Shown: in pieces, positions 8,834-18,109 of the stretch
Numbering within the stretch: the first letter of the stretch is position 1
Layout: each line of letters begins with the position of its first letter
Assembly: GCA_036520615.1 (NCBI GenBank)
Contig: DATDJI010000080.1
Span: 3,809 to 67,808 of the forward strand
Length of the DNA stretch: 64,000 bases
Direction of reading: 5' to 3'
From: CAMCXE01 sp036520615
Lineage (GTDB): Bacteria; Pseudomonadota; Gammaproteobacteria; Pseudomonadales; Cellvibrionaceae
The notes under the pieces: generated by a model
Told to the model about the DNA's origin: nothing
Database searches by the model: none
What the model saw: only the letters and a program-made list of their open reading frames with translations
Program-made: the position numbers and the translations under genes

Positions 8834-9360
8834 CTCTTTAACACATCCAGCCCTCTACGAATCCAGCTCTTCACTGAGCCTAAAGGCTTTGCCATGCGGT
8901 CGCAAACCTCAAAATGCGTCAGGCCGCGGAAATAAGCCAGTTGGATAGCATCCCGTTGTGGGCCGTCTAAAGTGTCTAAACAGTGATCAATCTGTACGCG
9001 CTCGCGGGACTGATACAGATTAATTTCGGGTGTTTCTGGGCTTTCTATATCGTCGTGTGCCTCTACCGTCTCTTCGCGACGACTCTTAGTCGCACGCAAT
9101 ATATCCAGCGCCCGGTAGCGAACTATGCTTATCATCCAGGTGAGCACTGTGCCTTTCTCCTGCTGGTAGTCCCCTGCGTTGTGCCAAATACGCACAAAAG
9201 CCTCTTGTAAGGCGTCCTCCGCCAGGTCGCGCCGCTGCAACATTTGTAGGCTCACAGCAAATAACTTGCTGGACGTATGTTGATACAGCGTTGCAAAAGC
9301 TGTTTTATCTCCCTGAGCGGTGGCGCTGAGCAAGTGTAAAAAATTGATACTGGCTTCCAT
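8818..9360 (-). CDS. ECF RNA polymerase sigma factor (SigK/RpoE-like)
   Basis: The 180-residue protein contains sigma region 2 (DLAEDALQEAFVRIW, then GTVLTWMISIVRYRALDILR) and region 4 with a helix-turn-helix (RDAIQLAYFRGLTHFEVC, then GSVKSWIRRGLDVLKRCL). There is no region 1 or 3, which is the ECF layout. Pairing with an RskA-type anti-sigma places it with SigK-like ECF factors that respond to envelope or oxidative stress. Its regulon is not shown by the sequence. The nearest candidate target is the DUF4331 unit immediately downstream. Autoregulation is likely but I could not define a promoter. Confidence 0.9.
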   Translation of the reverse strand: MEASINFLHLLSATAQGDKTAFATLYQHTSSKLFAVSLQMLQRRDLAEDALQEAFVRIWHNAGDYQQEKGTVLTWMISIVRYRALDILRATKSRREETVEAHDDIESPETPEINLYQSRERVQIDHCLDTLDGPQRDAIQLAYFRGLTHFEVCDRMAKPLGSVKSWIRRGLDVLKRCLDR

Positions 9361-9529
9361 CTAGAGAGTCTCGTGACTATGGGTAATTTGGACGAGATAA
9401 ACCAGCTCGGTGGCCATGTTCATCGCAGATTGAACCGATAATACGCACGGAGTGAATTATTGTATTGATTACCGGGGAGCAGCTGAAAATTAATCGTAAT
9501 GAATTTTTTCGAAAGAATTGAACATTTGA

Positions 9530-9571
9530 TAAAAAAGCTGGAAATAACTGCCGAATAACGCTATTTCCAGC
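9530..9571 (-). terminator. Hairpin with T-run on the minus strand
   Basis: The inverted repeat GCTGGAAATA...TATTTCCAGC is followed on the minus strand by TTTTTTATC. It would stop minus-strand transcripts arriving from katG before they reach the sigma-factor promoter. Confidence 0.6.
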
Positions 9572-9841
9572 TGCAATCTACCCACGTGCTTAATTTTTAT
9601 GTCTTCGCTTGCTGATGCGTTTTCCCAAGCAGGCCCGCTTGCCAAGGCCGTACGCACCTCAAGTTCTGATTGCCGTAATTACCCGCATTTTTTCTCGGCG
9701 GGTGGTGCGGTTCTATGAGCGTATTCGGCCAGCGTTAATTGAATCTGCCGCACCATTGCTAATTCTGCCTTTTTTGCTAAATTTTCCGGATTTTTTTAGA
9801 AGCTGTTTAGGTCCTGGCAGATTTTTTCACCTTCGTAAACT

Positions 9842-9877
9842 AATTCTCAGCTGACACACCAGCTGAGAATTTTTAGA
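9842..9877. terminator. Hairpin downstream of katG, best as plus-strand terminator
   Basis: ATTCTCAGCTG-acacac-CAGCTGAGAAT is a perfect 11-bp stem followed by TTTT on the plus strand. On the katG (minus) side the tail is only TAGTTT, so it terminates katG weakly at best and may act mainly as a 3-prime stabilising hairpin. Confidence 0.6.
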
Positions 9878-9891
9878 TAAATATTTAATTG

Positions 9892-12078
9892 CTAGCGAAT
9901 TAAATCAAAACGATCGAGGTTCATCACTTTATGCCAGGCGGCGATGAAGTCCTCGATAAATTTTTTCTGTGCGTCCTCGGCAGCATAGACTTCTGCTATG
10001 GCGCGCAGTTGTGCGTTGGAGCCAAACACTAAATCCACCACTGTAGCTGTCCATTTTAATTCTCCGTTGCGATTTTTTCCTTCAAGATAGTGCTCGCCTG
10101 CCACAGGTTTCCATTGCGTATTGATATCGAGCAAATGTACGAAAAAATCATTGCTTAATGTTTCCGGCCGCAGTGTAAATACACCGCGCTGATTTCGTCC
10201 GACATTCGCATTTAGCACACGCATGCCGCCGATTAATACGGTCATTTCCGGTGCGGTAAGTTTTAGCAGATGTGCTTTGTCAATTAATAATTCCGCAGCA
10301 AGGGATTCAAATCCTTTTGCCGCGTAGTTGCGAAAACCATCTGCACGAGGTTCTAGTACATTAAAAGACTCTATATCGGTTTGCTCTTGCGATGCATCCA
10401 TACGCCCTGCAGTAAAAGGCACGCTTACTGAGTAGCCAGCATTTTTTGCTGCCGCTTCAATTGCCGCACAGCCGCCGAGCACAATTAAATCAGCCAGAGA
10501 GATTTTTTTAAGCGAGTGTGCGCTGTTAAATTCTTGTTGAATTATTTCGAGTTTAGCCAGCACACGGGCAAGCTCGGCGGGTTCATTTACCGCCCAATGA
10601 TTTTGCGGGGCGAGTCGAATGCGCGCTCCGTTGGCACCGCCGCGTTTATCGCTGCCGCGAAATGTCGAGGCCGAGGCCCAGGCGACATTCACCAGTGCTG
10701 AAATGGAGAGGCCACAGGCGAGAATTTTCGCTTTCAGCTCGCCCGTGTCGTGTTCGTCCACCAGAGCATGGTTGAGGGCTGGAATTGGGTCTTGCCATAG
10801 CATCACTTCCTGAGGCACGAGGCTTCCAAGGTAGCGAGTGCGCGGGCCTAAGTCTCTGTGCGTAAGCTTAAACCATGCGCGTGCAAAAGCATCGGCAAAC
10901 TGCGCTGGGTTTTCATGGTAGCGGCGGGCGATTTTTTCATAGGCCGGGTCAAAGCGCAGCGACAGATCCGCAGTGGTCATCATAGGGGGGGCGCGCTTAG
11001 CAGGATCGTGCGCGTCTGGAATCATATGCTCGGGTTTGCAGTTTTTCGGCGTCCATTGGTGGGCTCCGGCAGGGCTCTTGGTCAGCGTCCATTCGTAGCC
11101 AAATAACATATCGAAGTAGCCGTTATCCCAAGTGGTTGGGTTGGGTTTCCAGGCGCCTTCAATGCCGCTGGTCGTCGTGTGTACACCCTTGCCAGTGCCG
11201 AAACTGTTCACCCAGCCGAGACCTAAGTCTTCTATATTGGCGCCCTCGGGCTCAGCGCCGACCAGGGTTGGGTCTCCCGCGCCGTGGGCTTTGCCGAATG
11301 TGTGGCCGCCTGCAATAAGGGCGACGGTTTCCTCATCATTCATAGCCATACGGGCAAAGGTTTCGCGCACATCGCGGCCGGAGGCAACTGGGTCGGGGTT
11401 GCCATTGGGGCCTTCAGGGTTCACGTAAATAAGCCCCATTTGCACCGCCGCCAGAGCCGCTTCAAGCTCGCGCTCGCCGCTGTACCGCGCATCGCCTAGC
11501 CAGGCGGTTTCTGAGCCCCAATAAATATCTTCCTCCGGTGCCCAAATATCCACGCGGCCACCGGCAAAGCCAATAGTTTTAAATCCCATAGATTCCAACG
11601 CCACATTGCCTGCGAGAATCATTAAATCCGCCCAGGAGAGTTTGCTGCCGTATTTTTGTTTAATTGGCCAGAGCAGGCGCCGGGCTTTATCTAAATTGCC
11701 ATTGTCGGGCCAGCTGTTGAGCGGGGCAAAGCGTTGGTTGCCCGTGCCTGCGCCGCCGCGTCCGTCACTGGTGCGGTATGTGCCCGCCGAGTGCCAAGCC
11801 AGGCGAATCATCAGGCCGCCATAATGTCCCCAATCCGCTGGCCACCAGTCCTGGGAGTCTCTCATCAGCGCATGTAGATCAGTAACGACTGCACTTAAAT
11901 CCAAGTTATTAAATTCGGCTGCATAATTAAACTCTGTGCCCATAGGGTCAGAGGCGGGTGAATGCTGATGCAAAATATTTAATTTAAGTTGATTGGGCCA
12001 CCAGTTGGCATTTGCAGGTGCACTTGCCCGCGTGTGTTTGCCCATGGCGGAGAAAGGGCACTTCGGTTCATCTGACAT
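9892..12078 (-). CDS. katG: Catalase-peroxidase KatG
   Basis: Bifunctional heme catalase-peroxidase that removes hydrogen peroxide in the cytoplasm or periplasm; no signal peptide is visible. The 728-residue length is standard. The distal heme site R92-W95-H96 lies in MIRLAWHSAGTYR, the proximal His is H259 in GGHTFGKAHG, and the Met-Tyr-Trp adduct residues are expected at W95, Y218 (LIYVNPEGP) and M244 (FARMAMNDEE). The C-terminal half is the usual degenerate duplicate of the N-terminal peroxidase domain. AGGA is positioned eight bases before the ATG. A peroxide-responsive OxyR-type control is expected from the family; no operator was identified. Confidence 0.97.
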   Translation of the reverse strand: MSDEPKCPFSAMGKHTRASAPANANWWPNQLKLNILHQHSPASDPMGTEFNYAAEFNNLDLSAVVTDLHALMRDSQDWWPADWGHYGGLMIRLAWHSAGTYRTSDGRGGAGTGNQRFAPLNSWPDNGNLDKARRLLWPIKQKYGSKLSWADLMILAGNVALESMGFKTIGFAGGRVDIWAPEEDIYWGSETAWLGDARYSGERELEAALAAVQMGLIYVNPEGPNGNPDPVASGRDVRETFARMAMNDEETVALIAGGHTFGKAHGAGDPTLVGAEPEGANIEDLGLGWVNSFGTGKGVHTTTSGIEGAWKPNPTTWDNGYFDMLFGYEWTLTKSPAGAHQWTPKNCKPEHMIPDAHDPAKRAPPMMTTADLSLRFDPAYEKIARRYHENPAQFADAFARAWFKLTHRDLGPRTRYLGSLVPQEVMLWQDPIPALNHALVDEHDTGELKAKILACGLSISALVNVAWASASTFRGSDKRGGANGARIRLAPQNHWAVNEPAELARVLAKLEIIQQEFNSAHSLKKISLADLIVLGGCAAIEAAAKNAGYSVSVPFTAGRMDASQEQTDIESFNVLEPRADGFRNYAAKGFESLAAELLIDKAHLLKLTAPEMTVLIGGMRVLNANVGRNQRGVFTLRPETLSNDFFVHLLDINTQWKPVAGEHYLEGKNRNGELKWTATVVDLVFGSNAQLRAIAEVYAAEDAQKKFIEDFIAAWHKVMNLDRFDLIR

Positions 12079-12841
12079 AACAATATCCTAGGAAAGTGTG
12101 GTTGACCTGCTGAACTGTAGAGTGCTTACGAGCGCATACCCAATTGAATCTGCCAATGCCGCTGATAGTGCCACCCAATGTGATTATTTTTCGTTAGCGG
12201 TGCGGGAGTAAATCGCGGTGTAGAAATTGGTCTTCTATGAAAATAGGTAATGTGTGCAAGCTAAACAGATGCATATACGCATAGAGCGACTATGACAGAT
12301 TGCGCGGGTTAAATTGGTTACGCTTTTAAAATTAGTCCTGGTGCGCTGCGTTAGCGGTCGTAAAAGAGATGCGGTTGGAGGGGCTTTCCTGCTGGTAAGC
12401 GTAAAGTGTTATTAAAGATGGGTAAAAACATCGTTTAAGGAGCCTGAAAAACTACGTGACTCGCTCTGGCGTTGTTGAATTTACCAAAATATGTTCATTT
12501 ACTACTTTTAAACTCGGCACTGCTCCTGCGTTGCTGTTGATTTCATTCCAGATGAGATTTTACCTCCCCCCTTCCGTGGGGTCGTACCTCCTGCATCCAT
12601 GCAGTCGTCCGCTTATTTGATAAGTTCGCCTAGCCGGGGGCGCCTAGCGGGGGGCACCTAGCCAGCGCCGCGCTGCCTACATTTTTCAGAGATTCCTTGA
12701 TTAGCTTGCAGGCAAGAGTAATTCGCTGTTTAGCCAATTTTTATGTTTTTAAAGCAGATTGAATTTTATTTACCAGTTAGAGCAAGCGATTGTCTTTGAA
12801 CTGTTAGGCTGCCTGCTTGCGGTTTTTTAACAATCGCTCGA
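12079..12841. other. Long intergenic region upstream of katG
   Basis: No reading frame with coding character was found on either strand. The katG promoter should lie at its left end. A GC-rich triplicated 14-bp unit lies at 12627-12668, and an inverted repeat (GCGATTGT/ACAATCGC, 12786-12793 and 12830-12837) flanks the end of the downstream minus-strand gene. Confidence 0.5.
12627..12668. repeat. Three short tandem repeats of 14 bp
   Basis: CGCCTAGCCGGGGG (12627-12640), CGCCTAGCGGGGGG (12641-12654) and the diverged CACCTAGCCAGCGC (12655-12668) are directly adjacent. The context is non-coding. Confidence 0.6.
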
Positions 12842-13618
12842 TTAACACTCAGGCACAAATTCGTTGGTTTTATTATTTTTTTGCTGCCATAAAATCCACA
12901 GCCCCCAGGCCAGCGCAATAAACATAATAAACAAACCTATGCGGCGGCTGAGTTGCGCTAAATGATGGGCTTGGTCGAGAGCATTCCATTGAGTTAACAA
13001 ATTACCCCAGTCGTGGCCACTTTCATTCCCGGTGGTTAATGGCAGTGAGCGGTAGGGGGCGTCGTCTATATACGGGGCAAGATCAACCCAGTTTTGGCCA
13101 CACCACCACAGTGTAATACTTGCACCAAAGGTTTCTTTCTGCCGATAGACAAATAACAGCGTGATGCCAAAGGGCATTAATATCTGAAATAAACTGCCGC
13201 CGAGAATTGTTAGCGTATAGCCAAAGGGGCGGAAGAATACGTGGCCAAATTCGTGAAATGGCAAATTCACATTATGTAAAAACGAGCTGCCGATTTTTTC
13301 CCATTCAAGCCCTGCACGCAGAAAATACAGGCTCCAAATTACAAATACACTCCAAACCAGTGCGCGCCCCACTAAAACTTCAATACTGACGCGCTCGGGA
13401 ATATACCGCCAAGGCTCAAGTATTTTCTGCGGCCAGCGGTATTCTTCTTCTACATCATCAAACACGGATTTAACGGTAGGACGCAGAGTTATTTCATCGG
13501 CAATCTGTTTTGCGCGGTATTTTGCGTAAATAATTCCGCAGTGTGGGCAGCTATCCTGCGGGCCGGTAAATTCAATGCGTGTGCGTTGACATTTTGGGCA
13601 GTAGGGTGTGTCGGCCAT
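12842..13618 (-). CDS. Zinc-ribbon membrane protein with HEFGH metallopeptidase-like motif
   Basis: A 258-residue protein I cannot assign to a named family. Residues 7-27 are a zinc ribbon (CPKC at 7-10 and CPHC at 24-27). Hydrophobic segments occur near 85-102, 128-157 and 232-250. Between the first two is LPFHEFGHVFFRPFG, where H122-E123-F-G-H126 is an HExxH zinc-metallopeptidase motif just before a membrane segment, the arrangement of M50-like intramembrane proteases. A later WCGQNWVDLAPYIDD could supply a third ligand or acidic residue. A role as a membrane peptidase is inference. It is transcribed in the same direction as greB but 90 bp downstream of it. Confidence 0.75.
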   Translation of the reverse strand: MADTPYCPKCQRTRIEFTGPQDSCPHCGIIYAKYRAKQIADEITLRPTVKSVFDDVEEEYRWPQKILEPWRYIPERVSIEVLVGRALVWSVFVIWSLYFLRAGLEWEKIGSSFLHNVNLPFHEFGHVFFRPFGYTLTILGGSLFQILMPFGITLLFVYRQKETFGASITLWWCGQNWVDLAPYIDDAPYRSLPLTTGNESGHDWGNLLTQWNALDQAHHLAQLSRRIGLFIMFIALAWGLWILWQQKNNKTNEFVPEC

Positions 13619-13710
13619 GGTTTTTATTCCGGCTCAATTTTTTATGTTTATTAGAGATGTTAACTTCGAGTGGATGCTAAATAGGTAGATCGTTTCACTC
13701 GGCACGACTA

Positions 13711-14223
13711 TTAATTAGGTGGCGAATCGTAATGAATGGCTACCACATAATAAATATCGACTTTATCTGCCAAGCTTAGCTTAATTTCATCGTCTAGAGT
13801 TTTACCTAACATAGCTTTGGCAAGCGGCGCGTCCAGGCTAATTTTATTTTCTTTTAAATCAAATTCATCCGGCCCGACTATGCGGTAGGTAATGGTGCTG
13901 CCATCGGCTTCTTTTTCCAGCGTTACATAAGCGCCAAAATAAATTTTGTTAGGGTTATCCGGAACCTGCTCGACAATTTTTAATACGTCTAAACGGCGGC
14001 TTAAATAACCGACGCGGCGGTCGATCTCTCGCAAGCGGCGTTTGCCATAAATATAATCGCCATTTTCAGAGCGGTCGCCATTTTTGGCGGCTTCATGCAC
14101 GATTTGCGTAACCTTAGGGCGCTCCTCATGCCACAGCATTTGCAGTTCTGCTTGTAGTGTTTGCCAGCCTTCGCGGGTAATGTAGGGCGCGCTTTTCTCG
14201 GCCGGGGGGCGGTAGCGGCTCAC
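13711..14223 (-). CDS. greB: Transcription elongation factor GreB
   Basis: GreB enters the secondary channel of RNA polymerase and triggers cleavage of backtracked RNA. The N-terminal coiled coil includes NGDRSENGDYIYGKRRLREIDRR cut by the acidic tip D and E residues (about 49-55), and GKRRLREIDRR distinguishes GreB from GreA. The C-terminal FKBP-like domain includes ITYRIVGPDEFD and ISLDAPLAKAMLGK. Length (170 aa) fits. The start is GTG at 14223, whose last two bases overlap the TGA of the upstream S9 peptidase gene (GTGA), so translation of greB is coupled to that gene. Confidence 0.95.
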   Translation of the reverse strand: MSRYRPPAEKSAPYITREGWQTLQAELQMLWHEERPKVTQIVHEAAKNGDRSENGDYIYGKRRLREIDRRVGYLSRRLDVLKIVEQVPDNPNKIYFGAYVTLEKEADGSTITYRIVGPDEFDLKENKISLDAPLAKAMLGKTLDDEIKLSLADKVDIYYVVAIHYDSPPN

Positions 14224-16115
14224 TGCGTTAATACCTGTTGGTAAAAGATTTGCTCACTAAGCATTTGTTGGCGAATAGAATCCGCCTGGCGAAACCCGTG
14301 GCCCTCTTCAGCAAATTCCACATAGGTCACTGCAGTGCCCTGGCGACTGAGTGTTGCGACTAAGTCCTGAGCTTGGTTGGGTGGTACTACCTTATCCAAT
14401 AGACCTTGGAAAATAAGCACGGGGCAGCGAATGCCTGCTGCGGCGAATAGTGGAGAGCGGGCGCGGTAGAGCTCGGCCTGTGCAGGGTAGGGGCCAACGA
14501 GTAAATCCAGATAGCGCGCTTCAAACATGTGGGTATCCTGGGCGAGCAGCGCAAGATCGCCAATCCCGTATAGACTCACCCCGGCATCAAACGTCGTGTG
14601 AAAGGCCAGCGCGGCCAATACGCTAAAGCCGCCCGCGCTGCTGCCTTTAATAAAGCGCAGCCCAGCCAACCCTTGCGCGCTGACCCATTGAGCGGCTTGG
14701 CAAAGATCAACCACGTCCGCATCACCCCAAAGCCCATGCAGGCTGTGGCGAAAGCCGCGGCCAAAGCCTGTGCTTCCTCGATAGTTCACATCCAACACGG
14801 CAAATCCCCGACTGGTCCAATATTGATTTTTTAAATTCATCAGGGCAGATGTCTGTCCGGTGGGACCACCGTGGCAAAGCACGATCACCGGCGGCAGCCC
14901 TTCGCAAGCGGTGTAATCTGGATTGTGCGGCGGGTAATAAAAGGCGTGCACGTTGAAGCCGTCACTGGGTACATAAATACTCTGTGCCTGGCTGTAATAG
15001 GCACTTAATGGATCTTCCGGCAGGGATTCAAGGGCATTTACGCTGTGGTTTTGGTAGGTGAATATCTGGATTAACGCTTGCGGACAGGCTGCAAGGAACA
15101 AAGCGCCCTCGTCATAGTGGCTTATTTGGCTGATGTGTGGAAAGTCCTGTAGTAGCGTTTGCCAGGTGCCGAGGCCTAGGTCCAGCTCAGCCAGATTCCA
15201 CAAACCATCCTGCGTATAGCAAAACAGCAAATGATTTTGCGCTACAAAACAGTAGCTACTCATACCGCTCACCCAGCGCGGCGTTGTGCATTCGGCTGCC
15301 ATAGGGGCGAGCGCCTCGACGCTATCCTCACCGAGTTTGCGGCGGTAGAGGTTCCACCAGTTACTGATATCGCTGACCCAATACAGGTAACCATCTGGGC
15401 CGAATTGAGGTTGTGCGATCGCCTGCTGTGCCGATTCAGCAATCAAGGTGATAGGGGTATCGAGCGTACCTTCAGCTGTTAACTGAGCCACCATCAGGGC
15501 AGTGGCATCCCATGGCATATTGCCCTGATGCCATTGCACAAAGGCTAAATAATCTGCATTAGGTGCAAGGTTTAAATAGGCGTAAAAATCTGCGCCTGAA
15601 TGCAATACCTGCGGGGTTTGGTCCTGCGCCGCTAAGTCGATACTAACAATAGACAGCTGAGAATGGGGGCCGGTAGGTTGGGGCACTTCCATGACGGCCA
15701 GTAGCCGATTGCGCGAGCTATCCCATTGCACATCCGCATAACGGCCAGTCGTAGCGGTCAGGCGGCGGGGCGCGTCGGCCGTTAAAAATTCCATCGTATA
15801 GAGGTTTTGGTCTGAGGCGTTCGCCCAAATAATCTGTTCACCCGCCAGCCAAAACGGGCAGCCGCCGTATTCTAAAAACAGGCTGCGGGCGCTGTGCTCT
15901 GCTGGCAATAATTCGCGCTTGGTGCCATCGGGTAACTGGGCCACAATAACCTGGCGGCCTTTTTGCGCCGGGCGGGCTTCTAACCAAAACAACCAACCTT
16001 TGCTGCCTTGCGGGTACATTGGCGTGGTGCTACTGGCTAGGACTGCTTCAACACTAATCGGGGATTCCCAAAATCCGTAAGGGGCTTGTTTTGGCTGGGG
16101 AAGATTTTTTGGCAT
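14220..16115 (-). CDS. S9 family (prolyl oligopeptidase-type) serine peptidase
   Basis: An N-terminal beta-propeller of PD40-like blades (for example PQFGPDGYLYWVSDISNWWNLYR) precedes a C-terminal alpha/beta-hydrolase domain. The domain has the nucleophile Ser in GSSAGGFS, the acid in QGLLDKVVPP and the His in EEGHGFR, in S9C acylaminoacyl-peptidase/dipeptidyl-peptidase order. It lacks a signal peptide, so it likely trims short peptides in the cytoplasm. I place the start at the ATG at 16115; an in-frame TTG at 16151 would add 12 residues and run into the divergent tilS leader. Product is 631 residues from this start. It overlaps greB by 4 bp, a firm sign of one operon. Confidence 0.88.
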   Translation of the reverse strand: MPKNLPQPKQAPYGFWESPISVEAVLASSTTPMYPQGSKGWLFWLEARPAQKGRQVIVAQLPDGTKRELLPAEHSARSLFLEYGGCPFWLAGEQIIWANASDQNLYTMEFLTADAPRRLTATTGRYADVQWDSSRNRLLAVMEVPQPTGPHSQLSIVSIDLAAQDQTPQVLHSGADFYAYLNLAPNADYLAFVQWHQGNMPWDATALMVAQLTAEGTLDTPITLIAESAQQAIAQPQFGPDGYLYWVSDISNWWNLYRRKLGEDSVEALAPMAAECTTPRWVSGMSSYCFVAQNHLLFCYTQDGLWNLAELDLGLGTWQTLLQDFPHISQISHYDEGALFLAACPQALIQIFTYQNHSVNALESLPEDPLSAYYSQAQSIYVPSDGFNVHAFYYPPHNPDYTACEGLPPVIVLCHGGPTGQTSALMNLKNQYWTSRGFAVLDVNYRGSTGFGRGFRHSLHGLWGDADVVDLCQAAQWVSAQGLAGLRFIKGSSAGGFSVLAALAFHTTFDAGVSLYGIGDLALLAQDTHMFEARYLDLLVGPYPAQAELYRARSPLFAAAGIRCPVLIFQGLLDKVVPPNQAQDLVATLSRQGTAVTYVEFAEEGHGFRQADSIRQQMLSEQIFYQQVLTQ

Positions 16116-16168
16116 TGCAGGGCTCGCACTCAAAACAGGATCTAGTGGCAAAGGGTTTTGTGGAGTCT

Positions 16169-17431
16169 ATGGCGGCGCTGCCGAGCGCACAAGGTTATTG
16201 GGTGGCGCTAAGCGGCGGGCTCGATTCTATGGTGCTAGCCCATTTGGCCCTGCGTTTTTTGCCCTCGGTGCGCTTAATCCATATCAACCACGGGCTTTCG
16301 CCCCATGCGCTGCTTTGGCAACAGCAGGTAGAGGCCTGGGCGCAGGCTAATAACATTGCTTATAAAAGCGTATGTGTCAGCGTCGATAAACAGACTGCAA
16401 GCCTTGAAGCCGCCGCCCGCAGTGCCCGCTATGCAGTATTTGAACAGACGCTGGCCGAAAATGAAGCGCTGTTATGCGGCCACCATCTAAACGATCAGGC
16501 GGAAACTCTATTGCTGCGTCTATTGCGCGGCAGCGGCTTGAGGGGCCTGGCCAGTATGGCACCTGCGCGAGCGCTGGGAGCGGGACTATTATTGCGCCCG
16601 TTATTAAACTTCAGCCGTGCGCAGCTACACGACTATGCCCAAGCATGGCAATTGCCCTGGGTGGAGGATGAAAGTAATAAAGATTTAAAGTTCGAACGCA
16701 ACTGGCTGCGCAACGAGTTAATTCCCCAAATCAGAGCACGCTGGCCCAGTGCATCACAGCAATTAGCGCAGACCTGCCTGCGCTTGCAGGAAGAACATAA
16801 TCTTTTACAGGAGTATTTAACCGCTGACCTGATTGCCTGCGCCCCCCGTTCTGAACGACTTGGCCATAGCCTGTTAGTTGCACCGTTAAGCCTCGGCTCT
16901 GTTCCTCGCCGCCGCAGTTTGTTGCGCCTATGGTTTACAAGCCTTGCGCTAACGCTTCCTAGCCAAGCGGTACTGCAGCAGATGGAACAGTTAATAGACA
17001 GCCGCCAAGATAGTGAAGGCTGCGTAAGTTGGGGGCGGTGGCAACTACGCCGCTTTGCAGGCAGGTTGTATGTAGTACCGCAAATTCCGCCACTGCCTGC
17101 CCATTGGCAAGCCCATTGGGATACGCAAATTCCTTTAGCGATGCCTAATGGCGCCAGCATTTCTGCACAGTTAAGCTCGCAGGGATTGGCGCCAGGCGTC
17201 TATGACTTGCGGCTGCGCCAAGGCGGTGAACGCGCTCACCCGGCCTTGCGTGCCCATTCCCAAACCCTTAAAAAATTGTTGCAAGAAGTAGCGCTGGAAC
17301 CTTGGCTGCGTGGGCTAATACCGTTGGTGTATCAGGGCGACTGTTTAGTGGCTGTGGGAGATTTATGGGTGGAGCGGGAGTTCTGGGTTGCAGGCGGAGT
17401 TAAATTAGTTTGGGAATTTAATGGCACTTGA
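16169..17431 (+). CDS. tilS: tRNA(Ile)-lysidine synthase TilS
   Basis: TilS ligates lysine to C34 of tRNA-Ile(CAU), changing it to read AUA codons. The N-terminal N-type PP-loop ATPase has SGGLDSMVLAHL near residue 15, followed by HINHGL and LCGHHLNDQAETLLLRLLRGSGLRGL. A helical middle part and a C-terminal TilS domain (GVYDLRLRQGGERAHP, then LKKLLQEVALEPWLRGLIPLVY) complete the protein. The family start just before the PP-loop favours ATG 16169, or GTG 16160 with AAAGGG four bases upstream; an ATG at 16091 lies inside the divergent peptidase gene. It is essential in most bacteria. Confidence 0.94.
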   Translation: MAALPSAQGYWVALSGGLDSMVLAHLALRFLPSVRLIHINHGLSPHALLWQQQVEAWAQANNIAYKSVCVSVDKQTASLEAAARSARYAVFEQTLAENEALLCGHHLNDQAETLLLRLLRGSGLRGLASMAPARALGAGLLLRPLLNFSRAQLHDYAQAWQLPWVEDESNKDLKFERNWLRNELIPQIRARWPSASQQLAQTCLRLQEEHNLLQEYLTADLIACAPRSERLGHSLLVAPLSLGSVPRRRSLLRLWFTSLALTLPSQAVLQQMEQLIDSRQDSEGCVSWGRWQLRRFAGRLYVVPQIPPLPAHWQAHWDTQIPLAMPNGASISAQLSSQGLAPGVYDLRLRQGGERAHPALRAHSQTLKKLLQEVALEPWLRGLIPLVYQGDCLVAVGDLWVEREFWVAGGVKLVWEFNGT

Positions 17432-18109
17432 GACATATCAATCCCATTAGCTAAAAATGATGTCGCAACTAAACGTTTGCTGTGCATCGTTAAAAAAGAG
17501 TTCCATGTAATTTGCCTAGCAGGCAGTTTCTTGATTGAAAATTGTTATAGACGATTTGAGAGAAGCGCAGCTGTGCGACGGATATGCGAAATATTGTCGG
17601 AAAATTAATTTGGCTAGGTGCTGCTGCTAGCTACTGGTTTAATCATTTGCCTCATCTGCAATTTTTTTCGTAAAGCTATTTTTTCGTACCGTATATTTTT
17701 CTCGGCTGCTTTTGCCTTGCAATCGAGTTTTGCTTAACTAGCCAATGCATACTGCGCACATTTTTGATGAAACTTCTCTGCGCGGCTCCTTGAGCTTTTC
17801 CCTACCACTTCGGCAGCACATCCCGTATCAGCCGCAGAGCAGCCTGGCCTCAGTCAATAGCAACGCAAGAGCCGCTTTAGCGAGCGGCTTCTGAATTTGT
17901 GAATACGGAGTAAATCTACTTGCCGAGGTTTGGTAACTAATTACGGACAAAGTGCAACACTGCTTCTCTTGCGCTATATCAAACCTCTTGGATGGCGAAC
18001 TTGATCAGCATCAAAGGATTTTTGCTGTGTTAGACCAAACTAAAAATATACCGGCGCGCGTTATTTTGCGCTGTTTAGTTGGCTTTCAAGTGCTTAAATT
18101 GAGGTTTTT
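17432..18109. other. Non-coding region downstream of tilS
   Basis: No credible gene seen. A GC-rich inverted repeat (AGCCGC...GCGGCT around 17870-17890) lacks a T-run. Reading frames here show no family character. Confidence 0.4.

Larger units (their letters stand above)
9361..9891. other. Intergenic region between sigma factor and katG
   Basis: Contains the probable sigma-factor promoter region, two hairpins listed separately (9530-9571 and 9842-9877) and a short reading frame at 9600-9719. The latter begins like a DinG/YoaA-type helicase N-terminus (FSQAGPLAKAV) and then ends. No convincing gene is present. Confidence 0.5.

Noticed and set aside
9609..9854. 81-residue plus-strand frame between sigma factor and katG
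   Set aside because: Basic, low-complexity translation with no known motif; more likely non-coding.
10516..11499. Several 60-100-residue plus-strand frames antisense to katG
   Set aside because: They are by-products of the high GC third-position bias of katG; no domain or start signal.
17866..17895. Hairpin AGCCGC/GCGGCT downstream of tilS as a terminator
   Set aside because: Short stem and no T-run on either strand.
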